From positions 1 to 22,450 of the forward strand of contig JAJECF010000026.1 in NCBI GenBank assembly GCA_022822125.1: DNA of 22,450 nt, read 5' to 3'. Below, piece by piece: positions 1 through 7,484 of the stretch. Positions within the stretch are counted from its first letter, which is position 1, and each line of letters begins with the position of its first letter. Source of the DNA: Alphaproteobacteria bacterium. Its GTDB lineage: Bacteria > Pseudomonadota > Alphaproteobacteria > Bin95. The notes under the pieces were generated by a model. It saw nothing but the letters and a program-made list of their open reading frames with translations, was not told the DNA's origin and made no database searches. A program made the translations under genes and the position numbers.

Positions 1-2
1 TC

Positions 3-632
3 ACCTGCCTCATCCGCATCGAAGGCCGCCCGATGGGCGTCATCGCCAACAATCCGCACCATCTGGCGGGCGCGGTGGACTCCGACGGCGCGGACAAGGG
101 CGCGCGCTTCCTGCAGCTTTGCGACGCCTTCGACATTCCGGTGCTGAGCCTGATGGACTGCCCCGGCATCATGGTCGGCCCCGAGCATGAGCGCACGGCG
201 CTGGTCCGCCATTGCACGCGGCTGTTCAACACCGGCGCGAACCTGTCCGTGCCGATGTTCGGCGTCATCGTCCGCAAGGCCTACGGGCTCGGCGTGCAGG
301 CCATGTGCGGGGCGAGCGCGCTGGTGAGCTTCTGCATGGTGGCGTGGCCGACGGCGGAGTTCGCCGGCATGAATATCGAGGGCGCGGTGAAGCTCGGCTT
401 CCGCCCCGTGCTCGCCGCCATCGAGGACCCGGAGGCGCGCAAGGCGGAGTTCGACCGCCGGGTGGCGGACGCCTATGAGCGCGCCCGCGCCGTCAATGCC
501 GCGGCGGGCGGCGGGCTGGACGATGTGATCGACCCGGCCGAGACCCGGCGCTGGATCGCCAACAGCCTGAAGCGCCTGCCGCCCGCGCCGGCGCGCGAGG
601 GCAAGAAATACGCCTTCATCGACACCTGGTGA
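3..632 (+). CDS. Acyl-CoA carboxylase carboxyltransferase (beta) subunit, 3' part
   Basis: This is the C-terminal part (209 residues) of a biotin-dependent carboxyltransferase, of the propionyl-/methylcrotonyl-/geranyl-CoA carboxylase beta-subunit family. The reading frame is open from the left edge, so the gene begins outside the window. The frame reads through an RPMGVIANNP segment, then a DCPGIMVG loop, then a glycine/alanine-rich YGLGVQAMCG segment and WPTAEFAGMNIEGAV, all typical of the C-terminal carboxyltransferase subdomain that binds carboxybiotin and the acyl-CoA. The enzyme moves carboxyl from biotin to an acyl-CoA in the cytoplasm. Propionyl-CoA would fit the neighbouring mmsA, but the substrate cannot be read from this fragment. 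The family call is firm; the substrate is inference. The gene lies about 107 bases upstream of mmsA on the same strand. Confidence 0.88.
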   Translation, partial: TCLIRIEGRPMGVIANNPHHLAGAVDSDGADKGARFLQLCDAFDIPVLSLMDCPGIMVGPEHERTALVRHCTRLFNTGANLSVPMFGVIVRKAYGLGVQAMCGASALVSFCMVAWPTAEFAGMNIEGAVKLGFRPVLAAIEDPEARKAEFDRRVADAYERARAVNAAAGGGLDDVIDPAETRRWIANSLKRLPPAPAREGKKYAFIDTW

Positions 633-739
633 GCGGCCGGGCCGGCGGGCTTGCCCCTGAGCGCGGCTATGAGTGAAAATCGAACCGGCGGTTGCGGGAA
701 AGCCCGCCGCCATTCCCGCCTTCCGGAGAGGACCGAGCG

Positions 740-2248
740 ATGAACACCGTCCAGCATTTCGTTTCCGGGGCCGTTTGGGCCGGCGCCTCGATGCGGACCG
801 GGGATGTCTTCAACCCGGCGACCGGCGCCGTGGCCGCGAAGGTGCGCATGGCGAGCGCGGCCGATGTGGACCATGCGGTCGCCGCCGCCCGCAAGGCGCA
901 GCCCGCATGGGGCGCCACGCCCCCCGCGAAGCGCGCCGCGGTGATGTTCGAGTTCCGCAACCTGCTCAACCGCTGCACGGACGAGCTGGCGGCCATGCTC
1001 TCGGCCGAGCACGGCAAGACGATCCCGGACGCAAAGGGCGAGCTCGCGCGCGGCATCGAGGTGGTGGAGTTCGCCTGCGGCATCCCGCAATTGCTGAAGG
1101 GCGAATATTCCGAGGGCGTGGCGGCCGGGATCGACAGCTTCGCGCTTCGCCAGCCGGTGGGCGTCGTGGCCGGCATCACGCCGTTCAACTTCCCCGCCAT
1201 GGTGCCGCTGTGGATGTATCCAGTGTCCATCGCCTGCGGCAACGCCTTTGTGCTGAAGCCCTCCGAGCGCGACCCGTCCGTGGCGGTGCGCATCGCCGAA
1301 CTGCTCAGCGAGGCCGGATTGCCGGACGGCGTGATGAATGTGGTGAACGGCGACAAGGAGGCCGTGGACGCGCTGCTCGACCATCCGGAGGTCGATGCGG
1401 TCAGCTTCGTCGGCTCCACCGCGATCGGCGAATATATCTATGCGCGCGGCGCGGCGTCCGGAAAGCGCGTGCAGGCGCTTTGCGGGGCGAAGAACCATCT
1501 CGTCGTCATGCCCGACGCGGACATGGACCAGGTGGCGGACGCGCTGGTCGGCTCGGCCTACGGGTCCGCCGGCGAGCGCTGCATGGCGGTGTCCGTCGCG
1601 GTGCCGGTGGGCGAGGAGACCGCCGACCGGCTGCTGACGACGCTCAGGCCGCGCGTCGAGGGCCTCAGGGTCGCGCCCTATACCGACCCTTCATCGGAAA
1701 TGGGCCCGGTGATTACGCGCCAGAGCCTGGAGCGCATAAGGGGCCTGATCGCCGAGGGCATCGAGGCCGGCGCGGAACTGGTGGTGGACGGGCGCGGCCT
1801 CAAGCTGCAGGGCTATGAGGACGGCTTCTTCATCGGCGGCTGCCTGTTCGATCGGGTAACGACGGATATGTCGATCTACCGGCAGGAGATTTTCGGCCCG
1901 GTGCTCTCGGTCGTGCGCTCGCCGAGCTACGAGAACGCCATCCGGATGGTGAACGAGCATGAATACGGCAATGGCGCGGCGATCTTCACCCGCGACGGCG
2001 ATGCGGCCCGCGATTTCTCGAGCCGCGTGAAGATCGGCATGGTCGGCGTGAATGTGCCGATCCCGGTGCCGGTCGCCTACCATTCCTTCGGCGGCTGGAA
2101 GCGCTCGCTGTTCGGCGACCATTATGTCCACGGCATGGAGGGCGTGCGCTTCAACACCCGCCTGAAGACGGTGACCGCGCGCTGGCCGGAAAGCATCCGC
2201 GAAGGCGCCGTGTTCAGCTTCCACGCCGGCAGCGAAACGCGGAACTGA
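740..2248 (+). CDS. mmsA: CoA-acylating methylmalonate-semialdehyde dehydrogenase
   Basis: A 502-residue member of the aldehyde dehydrogenase superfamily. The family converts methylmalonate semialdehyde (or malonate semialdehyde) plus CoA and NAD+ to propionyl-CoA (or acetyl-CoA), CO2 and NADH in valine and inositol breakdown. Visible features are the PFNFP segment (residues 148-152), LKPSE of the NAD site (172-176) and the catalytic cysteine C281 in GERCMAV. The general-base glutamate of hydrolytic dehydrogenases (E in the ELGGK motif) is replaced by Leu in ALCGAKNH, as expected for a CoA-dependent member. The ATG at 740 was chosen because a GGAGAGGA-like Shine-Dalgarno lies just upstream; the frame stays open to 692, but that extension lacks family character. 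The gene ends only 5 bases from the convergent SDR gene, with no obvious terminator between. Confidence 0.93.
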   Translation: MNTVQHFVSGAVWAGASMRTGDVFNPATGAVAAKVRMASAADVDHAVAAARKAQPAWGATPPAKRAAVMFEFRNLLNRCTDELAAMLSAEHGKTIPDAKGELARGIEVVEFACGIPQLLKGEYSEGVAAGIDSFALRQPVGVVAGITPFNFPAMVPLWMYPVSIACGNAFVLKPSERDPSVAVRIAELLSEAGLPDGVMNVVNGDKEAVDALLDHPEVDAVSFVGSTAIGEYIYARGAASGKRVQALCGAKNHLVVMPDADMDQVADALVGSAYGSAGERCMAVSVAVPVGEETADRLLTTLRPRVEGLRVAPYTDPSSEMGPVITRQSLERIRGLIAEGIEAGAELVVDGRGLKLQGYEDGFFIGGCLFDRVTTDMSIYRQEIFGPVLSVVRSPSYENAIRMVNEHEYGNGAAIFTRDGDAARDFSSRVKIGMVGVNVPIPVPVAYHSFGGWKRSLFGDHYVHGMEGVRFNTRLKTVTARWPESIREGAVFSFHAGSETRN

Positions 2249-2253
2249 CCCGT

Positions 2254-3036
2254 TCAGCGCGCCTTGAGGGGTGCGCCGCCCAGATGCATGCCGGCGTCCG
2301 AAATCAGGATTTCGCCGGTGATGTTGACATCGCCGCATAGCAGCCAGACGGCCGCGGCGGCCATGTCCTCGGGCGTGCCGGCGCGCTTGAGCGGCGTCGC
2401 CGCCTCGGTATTGGCGACCATCTTGTCGTAGCCCTCGCCCATCTTCTCGCGCCACCAGCGGCCGGTGATGAAGCCGGGCGCCACGGTGTTGACCCGGATT
2501 TCCGGCGCGAGCGTGCGGGCGAGCGACAGCGTCAGCGTGTTGAGCGCGCCCTTGGAGGCGGCATAGGCGATGGAGCTGCCCACGCCCATCACGCCCGCAA
2601 TGGACGAGATGTTGACGACGCTGCCGCCGCCCTGGGCCTTCATCTGCGCCGCCGCCGCCCGCGTCATCAGGAAGGCGCCGACGACATTGACGCTGTAGAT
2701 GCGCTGGAAGTCTTCCTGGGAGAGCGTCTCGAAATCGTTGCCCGGGCGGAACACCGTCGTCCCGGCGCTGTTGATGAGCCCGTCGATCCGGCCCCAGCGC
2801 GACACAGCCTCCTGCGCCAGGCGCCTGCAATCCTCGTCGCTCGCCACATCGCCCTGCAGGGCCGCGGCATCGCCGCCCGCCTCCCGGCAGGCGGCCGCCA
2901 CGGCCTCCGCCTCGTCGCGGCTGCGGGAATAGTTGACGAGCACATTCGCGCCGCCCCCGGCGAGGCGCAGCGCGGCGGCCGCGCCCACGCCGGTGCCCGC
3001 TCCCGTCACGATGACGGTCCGGCCTTTGAATTCCAT
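2254..3036 (-). CDS. SDR-family NAD(P)-dependent oxidoreductase
   Basis: A 260-residue classical short-chain dehydrogenase/reductase. The Rossmann glycine motif TGAGTGVG is at residues 11-18, the INSAG variant of the NNAG motif at 88-92, the structural Asn N118, the catalytic Ser S145 in NISSIAG, and the YAASK active site with Y158 and K162. The ISDAGMHLGG C-terminus corresponds to the usual VDGG segment. Length and motif spacing match FabG-like reductases. Substrate is not predictable; proximity to mmsA and an acyl-CoA carboxylase suggests a hydroxyacyl or branched-chain intermediate, which is inference. The start is the ATG at 3036, preceded by a GGGGGA purine run. It points away from the mobile-element genes, and its 5' side is the last clearly chromosomal sequence before the integrases. 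Confidence 0.93.
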   Translation of the reverse strand: MEFKGRTVIVTGAGTGVGAAAALRLAGGGANVLVNYSRSRDEAEAVAAACREAGGDAAALQGDVASDEDCRRLAQEAVSRWGRIDGLINSAGTTVFRPGNDFETLSQEDFQRIYSVNVVGAFLMTRAAAAQMKAQGGGSVVNISSIAGVMGVGSSIAYAASKGALNTLTLSLARTLAPEIRVNTVAPGFITGRWWREKMGEGYDKMVANTEAATPLKRAGTPEDMAAAAVWLLCGDVNITGEILISDAGMHLGGAPLKAR

Positions 3037-3246
3037 AGAGCGTCCCCCAAGTCGCGGCGCTGCCGCCGCCTTCCCGTTCGGTCGCGGCCATTCTGCCCCG
3101 TTTCGCCCGCCGGCGACACCCGGCGACGCACCTATCGGTGCTAAGATATTGATAAAGCGCCTGTTTTTCCTCGTGCAACAGCGGGTCGGGGGTGCAACTG
3201 CAACCGCAAACTCCCCCGCCTGCAACAGAATGCAGGAGGAATATCC
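3037..3246. other. Intergenic left boundary of the putative mobile element
   Basis: This 210-base gap separates the divergent SDR gene and the first integrase. No tRNA end was recognised in it. It turns less GC-rich near 3140-3170 (TAAGATATTGATAAAG), the most likely place for the integrase promoter, but no convincing -35/-10 pair could be fixed. The right part holds the TGCAAC cluster described separately and ends in a strong Shine-Dalgarno, AGGAGGA at 3234-3240, six bases before the ATG at 3247. The exact recombination site is not identifiable because the opposite end of the element was not found in the window. Confidence 0.5.
3174..3226. repeat. Cluster of four TGCAAC hexamers before the integrase gene
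   Basis: TGCAAC occurs at 3174-3179, 3193-3198, 3199-3204 and 3221-3226, all in the same orientation. The first and last extend to TGCAACAG, and the first two share GTGCAAC. Repeated short sites next to a tyrosine recombinase gene may be arm-type integrase or excisionase binding sites, or an operator for the integrases. The repeats are seen directly; the role is inference. Confidence 0.5.
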
Positions 3247-4368
3247 ATGCCCAATACCCGCCTCAACGAGAGCCGGATCGAAACCCTCGAACCCCGCAAG
3301 GCGCCCTACGATATCCGCGACGGGGACCTGAAGGGCTTCGGCGTTCGCGTCATGCCCTCGGGCAAGAAGCGCTTCTTCATTCACAGCCAGCATGAGGGCC
3401 GACGCCTCTGGAAGACCGTGGGTGACGTCGGCAGCATCGGCCTCGACGAGGCCCGAAGGCGCGCAACGGGGTTTCTTGCTGCCATCCGGCGCGACGAGGC
3501 GCCTGCCCTGCCGGAAGAGAAGCTCTTCGAGGTCGTGGCGGAGGAAGTGTTCTCGCGTTACGGGCGGAACTGGAAGCCCGGCACCATGAAGGTCAACCGG
3601 AACTATCTGCGTAGCAAGATCCTGCCCCGGTTCGGTGGCATGAATATCGCCGACATCACAAGCAAGGACGTGCAGTGCTGGTTCGTTTCCCTTCATGTCA
3701 CTCCCGTTGCAGCGGACCGGTCCATGCCGATCCTTTCCGTCATCATGCGCCAGGCGGAGATTTACGGCTACCGCCCGGAGGGCAGCAATCCCTGCGTCGG
3801 CATCCGCCGCTACCGGCGTAGGGGCAGGGAGCGCTTCCTCTCGGAGCCGGAGCTTCACCGCCTCGCGCGCGTGCTCCAAAGCCACGAGGACAGGCATCCG
3901 CGCGAGGCGGCCTTCATCCGCCTGTTGCTGCTGACCGGTTGCCGCAGGGACGAGATCAGGGCGCTGCAATGGACCGATTATCGGGAGGGGCACCTGTTCC
4001 TGCGGGACAGCAAGACCGGACCCCGCACGGTATGGCTCTCCTCGCCCGCTCGCGCCGTGCTGGACGGCCTTCCCCGACAGGGACCTTGGGTCTTTCCCTC
4101 GCCACGGATAGCCGGCCCTGTGTCTTCGACAGTCCTTGAGGATTTCTGGTACCGTGTCCGGAAGGAGGCGGGCCTGGCGGATGTTCGCCTTCACGACTGC
4201 CGTCATACATATGCCAGCATCGCCATCATGCAGGGCGAGACCGTCACCACGACGGCGCGGCTGCTCGGGCACAACGATGCACAGACAACGCTGAAATACG
4301 CCCATCTCTCCGACCGCTCGATCCGGGAGGCCACCGACGCCCTTGCCTGCATTCTCGGGGAGGGCTGA
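3247..4368 (+). CDS. Tyrosine recombinase/integrase (first of tandem pair)
   Basis: A 373-residue site-specific tyrosine recombinase, expected to insert and excise the surrounding element. The N-terminus (about residues 15-80, with DGDLKGFGVRVMPSGKKRF) resembles the arm-DNA-binding domain of P4-type phage and island integrases. A core-binding domain occupies about 90-190. The catalytic domain has all expected residues: R233 in LTGCRRDEI, K256 in DSKTGPR, H316 and R319 in LHDCRHT, H342 in LLGHND, and nucleophile Y351 in TLKYAHL. An AGGAGGA Shine-Dalgarno supports the ATG at 3247. The stop is three bases before the next integrase start, so the two are almost certainly co-transcribed. It looks intact and full length. 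Confidence 0.93.
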   Translation: MPNTRLNESRIETLEPRKAPYDIRDGDLKGFGVRVMPSGKKRFFIHSQHEGRRLWKTVGDVGSIGLDEARRRATGFLAAIRRDEAPALPEEKLFEVVAEEVFSRYGRNWKPGTMKVNRNYLRSKILPRFGGMNIADITSKDVQCWFVSLHVTPVAADRSMPILSVIMRQAEIYGYRPEGSNPCVGIRRYRRRGRERFLSEPELHRLARVLQSHEDRHPREAAFIRLLLLTGCRRDEIRALQWTDYREGHLFLRDSKTGPRTVWLSSPARAVLDGLPRQGPWVFPSPRIAGPVSSTVLEDFWYRVRKEAGLADVRLHDCRHTYASIAIMQGETVTTTARLLGHNDAQTTLKYAHLSDRSIREATDALACILGEG

Positions 4369-4371
4369 GCC

Positions 4372-5577
4372 ATGCCGAAACGCAAGAGGCTGACCGACGC
4401 CGGCATTGCGAGGCTGAGGCCCGAGGCGCGCGAATACACAGTCTGGGATACCGGCATTGCCGGTCTCGGCGTGCGGGTTCGTCCGTCCGGCGGCCGGACC
4501 TTCATCTACCACCGCAAGACCGATGGCGGCGTGAAGAAAATGTCCTTCGGCCCCGCGGCGCTGCGCAAGGTCGAGGAGGTGCGCCGCGCCTGCATGGAGA
4601 TCGCAACCGGAGTTGCCGGCATGGACGCGGATTCTCCCGAAAGGGCGCCGTTGTTCCGGGATTTCATCGCGGGTCGCTGGAAGGCGGAATGTTTCGAGCG
4701 CTGCAAGCCTTCCACCCGGAAGGGGTTTCGCAGTTCGCTGAACCGCCATCTGCTGCCGGCCTTCGGCTCCCGGCGTCTCGACCGCATCACCCGAAACATG
4801 GCGCTCGACTGGTTCGAGACCTGCAGCCGGACCGCCCCGGGATCGGCCAATCACGCCCTTGCCCTGCTGCGCCAGATACTCAACCATGCCATCCGCTGCG
4901 GCCATATCACGACCAACCCGGTGCGCGGCATAAAGCGCAATCCCGACCGGAAAATGACGCGCTTCCTCTCCCGCGAGGAGATTACCCGCCTTCACCGCGT
5001 CCTCGACCGGTATGTCGAAGGTTCCGCGTCCGAAGCGCAGCAGGCCGACATCATCCGCCTGCTGCTGCTTACCGGCTGCCGCAGGAGCGAGATCGTGTAT
5101 CTCCGCCGGGAGGAGGTCCGGGATGACCGGCTCGAACTCCTCGACAGCAAGACGGGCCCGAGGACGGTCCTGCTGAATGCCGGGGCGCGGGAGATCGTCG
5201 AGCGCCGCATGGCGGAGGGCAATGGCCTCTGGGTGTTTCCGTCCGTCAGGGATCAGTTCCGTCCCCGGTCGCGTGACCCCGGGCTCTGGTGTCGCATCCG
5301 CCGCGAGGCGGGCATCGAGGATGTACGCCTGCACGACCTTCGTCACACGGTAGCCAGCCAGGCGGTGTTGAACGGCGTGCCGCTGACCGTCACCGCCCGC
5401 CTCCTCGGACACAGCCATGTCGCCATGACCATGCGCTACGCCCATGTCGGGGATCACGAGATCGAAGCCGCGGCCGAACGGGTCGGGCAAGCCCTCGGCA
5501 TCATAATGGGCGCCAGGCCCGGAGCCGTCGGGCAAGAAGACGCGAAGCCTGCGAACCCGACCGATTGCAGGCTCTGA
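4372..5577 (+). CDS. Tyrosine recombinase/integrase (second of tandem pair)
   Basis: A 401-residue tyrosine recombinase with the same layout as its upstream neighbour. The N-terminal DTGIAGLGVRVRPSGGRTF segment parallels the arm-binding segment of the first integrase. The catalytic residues are R237 (LTGCRRSEI), K260 (DSKTGPR), H321 and R324 (LHDLRHT), H347 (LLGHSH) and Y356 (MRYAHVG). The two proteins share long blocks around these motifs, so they are paralogues, but they differ enough in the core-binding region to recognise different DNA or act as a heteromer. The gene follows the first after GCC only, suggesting translational coupling. The C-terminal 20 residues beyond the catalytic domain look unstructured. 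Confidence 0.92.
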   Translation: MPKRKRLTDAGIARLRPEAREYTVWDTGIAGLGVRVRPSGGRTFIYHRKTDGGVKKMSFGPAALRKVEEVRRACMEIATGVAGMDADSPERAPLFRDFIAGRWKAECFERCKPSTRKGFRSSLNRHLLPAFGSRRLDRITRNMALDWFETCSRTAPGSANHALALLRQILNHAIRCGHITTNPVRGIKRNPDRKMTRFLSREEITRLHRVLDRYVEGSASEAQQADIIRLLLLTGCRRSEIVYLRREEVRDDRLELLDSKTGPRTVLLNAGAREIVERRMAEGNGLWVFPSVRDQFRPRSRDPGLWCRIRREAGIEDVRLHDLRHTVASQAVLNGVPLTVTARLLGHSHVAMTMRYAHVGDHEIEAAAERVGQALGIIMGARPGAVGQEDAKPANPTDCRL

Positions 5578-5962
5578 AACGGAATGCGCTGACGTGCAAG
5601 ACTCCTTGTCGTGCTTCGAGACCGTGTGCCGCCGCCGATTTTACGCAGCGGCGGCCGCCCCCTTATCGCGGACGACAAAGCCGGCGCGCCGCCGGCGAGC
5701 GAGAGCCCTTCGCCGAGAGGCTCGCAGGCCTCCTCGACGACCCTACAACGCCGGGCCTTCAACGGACCAGATCGATCCGCCCTTGAAATCAGCGGCCACT
5801 TTCTTGCGACTGAAGGCTGGAAGATCTAACGGGGAAAGAGTATCTTTGATCGTGGCGGGCGCGGCGCTCCCGTTGCTTCGACGGAAATCCGCTAGGAAAC
5901 GAACTCCTGCCCGATGACAACAATTATGCCGCGTTCGCCAGTACATCCTCGTACCGTACTGA
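5578..5962 (+). other. Intergenic stretch without a recognisable gene
   Basis: This 385-base stretch lies between the integrase pair and the lower-GC cargo. Short open frames exist on both strands, but none has recognisable protein character or a good ribosome-binding site. A GC-rich self-complementary block (GCCGGC twice, around 5681-5698) could form a small hairpin. Base composition shifts from GC-rich to more AT-rich near 5820-5960, marking the start of differently derived cargo DNA. A promoter for the following gene presumably lies in the AT-richer part, but none could be fixed. Confidence 0.5.
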
Positions 5963-6685
5963 ATGGAACTGATTGGCCATATTACCATGACTAAACGGAC
6001 CATATTCTCACTCATGAAGATCGTGCCCTCTGAAAAGCGCGCCGAGCAGGTTCTCGATGGAAAACTCTACTGTAATACCCTTTCCTTTCTCCGTGAACAG
6101 TTTGATGAGTATGAAGGAGTCATTCCTATTTCCGGAAAAATGAGAATCGGAGATTACGAGGTCCCGGAAGAAGATTTGGTCGAACCGCCATTACTGATAC
6201 CTGACTTTATATCTGACCTTAACGTGTTCTGCATGTTCTGCTGGGCATCTCCTATAACAGGTTACGACAAGATTCTCTTTGACCCCGAATCCCAGCTCGG
6301 GAGCATCCGAAAATTGGAACAAACTTTCGGCACGCATATCGTCGTAGTAAAGAATGTCACTGAATTTTTCCGAAGAGCAGACACGGCGTTGGGGTATTCA
6401 TGCAACGGGGTGCACGGATCAGTTCGTGGCATTGTCGATTATGTTGAACCAAATACAGATGAAATATTGCCAACTTCATTGTCGGGTTTGCTGAAATTTG
6501 CCCTTCGAAAGCAGAAGAGTTTTGCCAATGAGAAGGAGTATAGGTTCGTCTATTTTACAGACCAAAAACCTGCTGGACCATTTATTTTGAACATCGGAGA
6601 TATCCGTGACATCGCATTCGGGATGAGAACACAAGATGTGTACGATAAGGTAGAGATGAACGGTCAACCGCTTTCCTGCCTTTAG
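5963..6685 (+). CDS. Hypothetical protein, DUF2971-like character
   Basis: A 240-residue cytoplasmic protein with no signal peptide or membrane segment. The early segment (LDGKLYCNTLSFLREQFDEYEG) and a late segment (FANEKEYRFVYF) resemble the pattern in DUF2971-type proteins, where the N-terminus reads as a surface-loading motif and an E-x-E/K-Y-R-F box lies near the C-terminus. This is pattern recognition from memory, and no function is claimed. Base composition is clearly more AT-rich than the flanking chromosomal genes, which suggests transfer. The start is uncertain: ATG 5963 or ATG 5987 (MTKRTIF), neither with a clear Shine-Dalgarno. It lies 43 bases upstream of the HEPN-like gene on the same strand, so the two may form a small operon. 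Confidence 0.7.
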   Translation: MELIGHITMTKRTIFSLMKIVPSEKRAEQVLDGKLYCNTLSFLREQFDEYEGVIPISGKMRIGDYEVPEEDLVEPPLLIPDFISDLNVFCMFCWASPITGYDKILFDPESQLGSIRKLEQTFGTHIVVVKNVTEFFRRADTALGYSCNGVHGSVRGIVDYVEPNTDEILPTSLSGLLKFALRKQKSFANEKEYRFVYFTDQKPAGPFILNIGDIRDIAFGMRTQDVYDKVEMNGQPLSCL

Positions 6686-6728
6686 CGGGCCGCCGAAGAG
6701 CGAAGTCGCGTCAGCGGGGAAGGGCTGA

Positions 6729-7220
6729 ATGACAGGGGACAGATTTTGGAAGAACAATCCGGATCTCATGATGATCCGGGCGAACGAACTAGGGCGGCTC
6801 GTGGAACATCTCAAAGCTGAACAGATGGACGGTTCATGGCGTGAAGGAACGACCATAGCTGTCCCGGTTCTATTGTCCCTCGCCGTGGAGATCGGTTTGA
6901 AGGCGTGGCGCCGCAGAGAAGGCAACCCGGCGCCTATCAAGACTCACGATCTTCTGGAGCTGTTCAACGGCTTAAGCGGGAACACGCGAAAACGCCTTGA
7001 AGACAAGATGCCAGAAATTCCAAGCCCCATTCCAGACTGGCCGTACTATCCGGTCATAAGGGACGCACTGCGCCAAAACAAGGATGTTTTCAGGGAGTGG
7101 AGATACGCACATGAACACGATGCCCTGTATGCCGAAACGAGTGTCCTCAAGACGGCGCTCAAGGCAATTGTTGACGCATATTTCGTCGAGATGCCTTCGG
7201 CGGACTGCCTTGAGGGATAG
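6729..7220 (+). CDS. HEPN-like domain protein
   Basis: A 163-residue mostly helical protein. Residues 44-80 (PVLLSLAVEIGLKAWRR then KTHDLLELFNGL) and 121-130 (FREWRYAHEH) look like HEPN-superfamily proteins. The end of the second segment gives R125-x4-H130, matching the R-x4-6-H ribonuclease signature of catalytic HEPN domains. HEPN proteins are frequent RNase toxins or nucleic-acid-handling partners in defence islands, and the restriction operon nearby fits that. No antitoxin of the MNT type is adjacent, so calling it a toxin would be inference. The ATG at 6729 has GGGGAAGG five bases upstream. Confidence 0.72.
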   Translation: MTGDRFWKNNPDLMMIRANELGRLVEHLKAEQMDGSWREGTTIAVPVLLSLAVEIGLKAWRRREGNPAPIKTHDLLELFNGLSGNTRKRLEDKMPEIPSPIPDWPYYPVIRDALRQNKDVFREWRYAHEHDALYAETSVLKTALKAIVDAYFVEMPSADCLEG

Positions 7221-7484
7221 AGGTCGTTACGGCGATGGCCTGCGCGCCCACGAAATTCTGTTCGGACGCTTCGATTGCGGGCGAATAGGGACATCCCGGG
7301 CCGGTGATGACAGTACTTCCCGAACCCGGCTAGGTCGCGTTCGTTCGCCAGCGGCGCTACCTCGTCGGGAATGTCGCGCATGCGGACCGAGACGGCGATG
7401 TCTCCCTCGTGTCCCTGTCCTGCCCTTGCAGCACCGTGCGATTGGATGCTTTCAGCAGACGCCCAGAGGAATGAGTCCCACGCA

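Noticed and set aside
2249..2253. Terminator between the convergent mmsA and SDR genes.
   Set aside because: The gap is five bases and no stem followed by a T-run is present in either direction.
2254..5535. A 1093-residue minus-strand open frame running through the SDR gene and both integrases.
   Set aside because: Only its last 260 codons (start at 3036) have SDR character. The upstream part is antisense to two convincing integrases and has the composition of a GC-rich shadow frame.
7221..7484. Possible coding remnant between the HEPN-like gene and hsdR, especially on the minus strand (text such as RMRDIPDEVAPLANERD).
   Set aside because: The phrase looks protein-like, but the frame runs on into sequence antisense to hsdR and no start or family could be supported. 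It could be a decayed gene end; not enough to call.
7371..7484. Upstream extension of hsdR to the ATG at 7371.
   Set aside because: The 38 extra residues are Cys/Pro-rich and unlike HsdR N-termini, while family similarity starts at the ATG at 7485.
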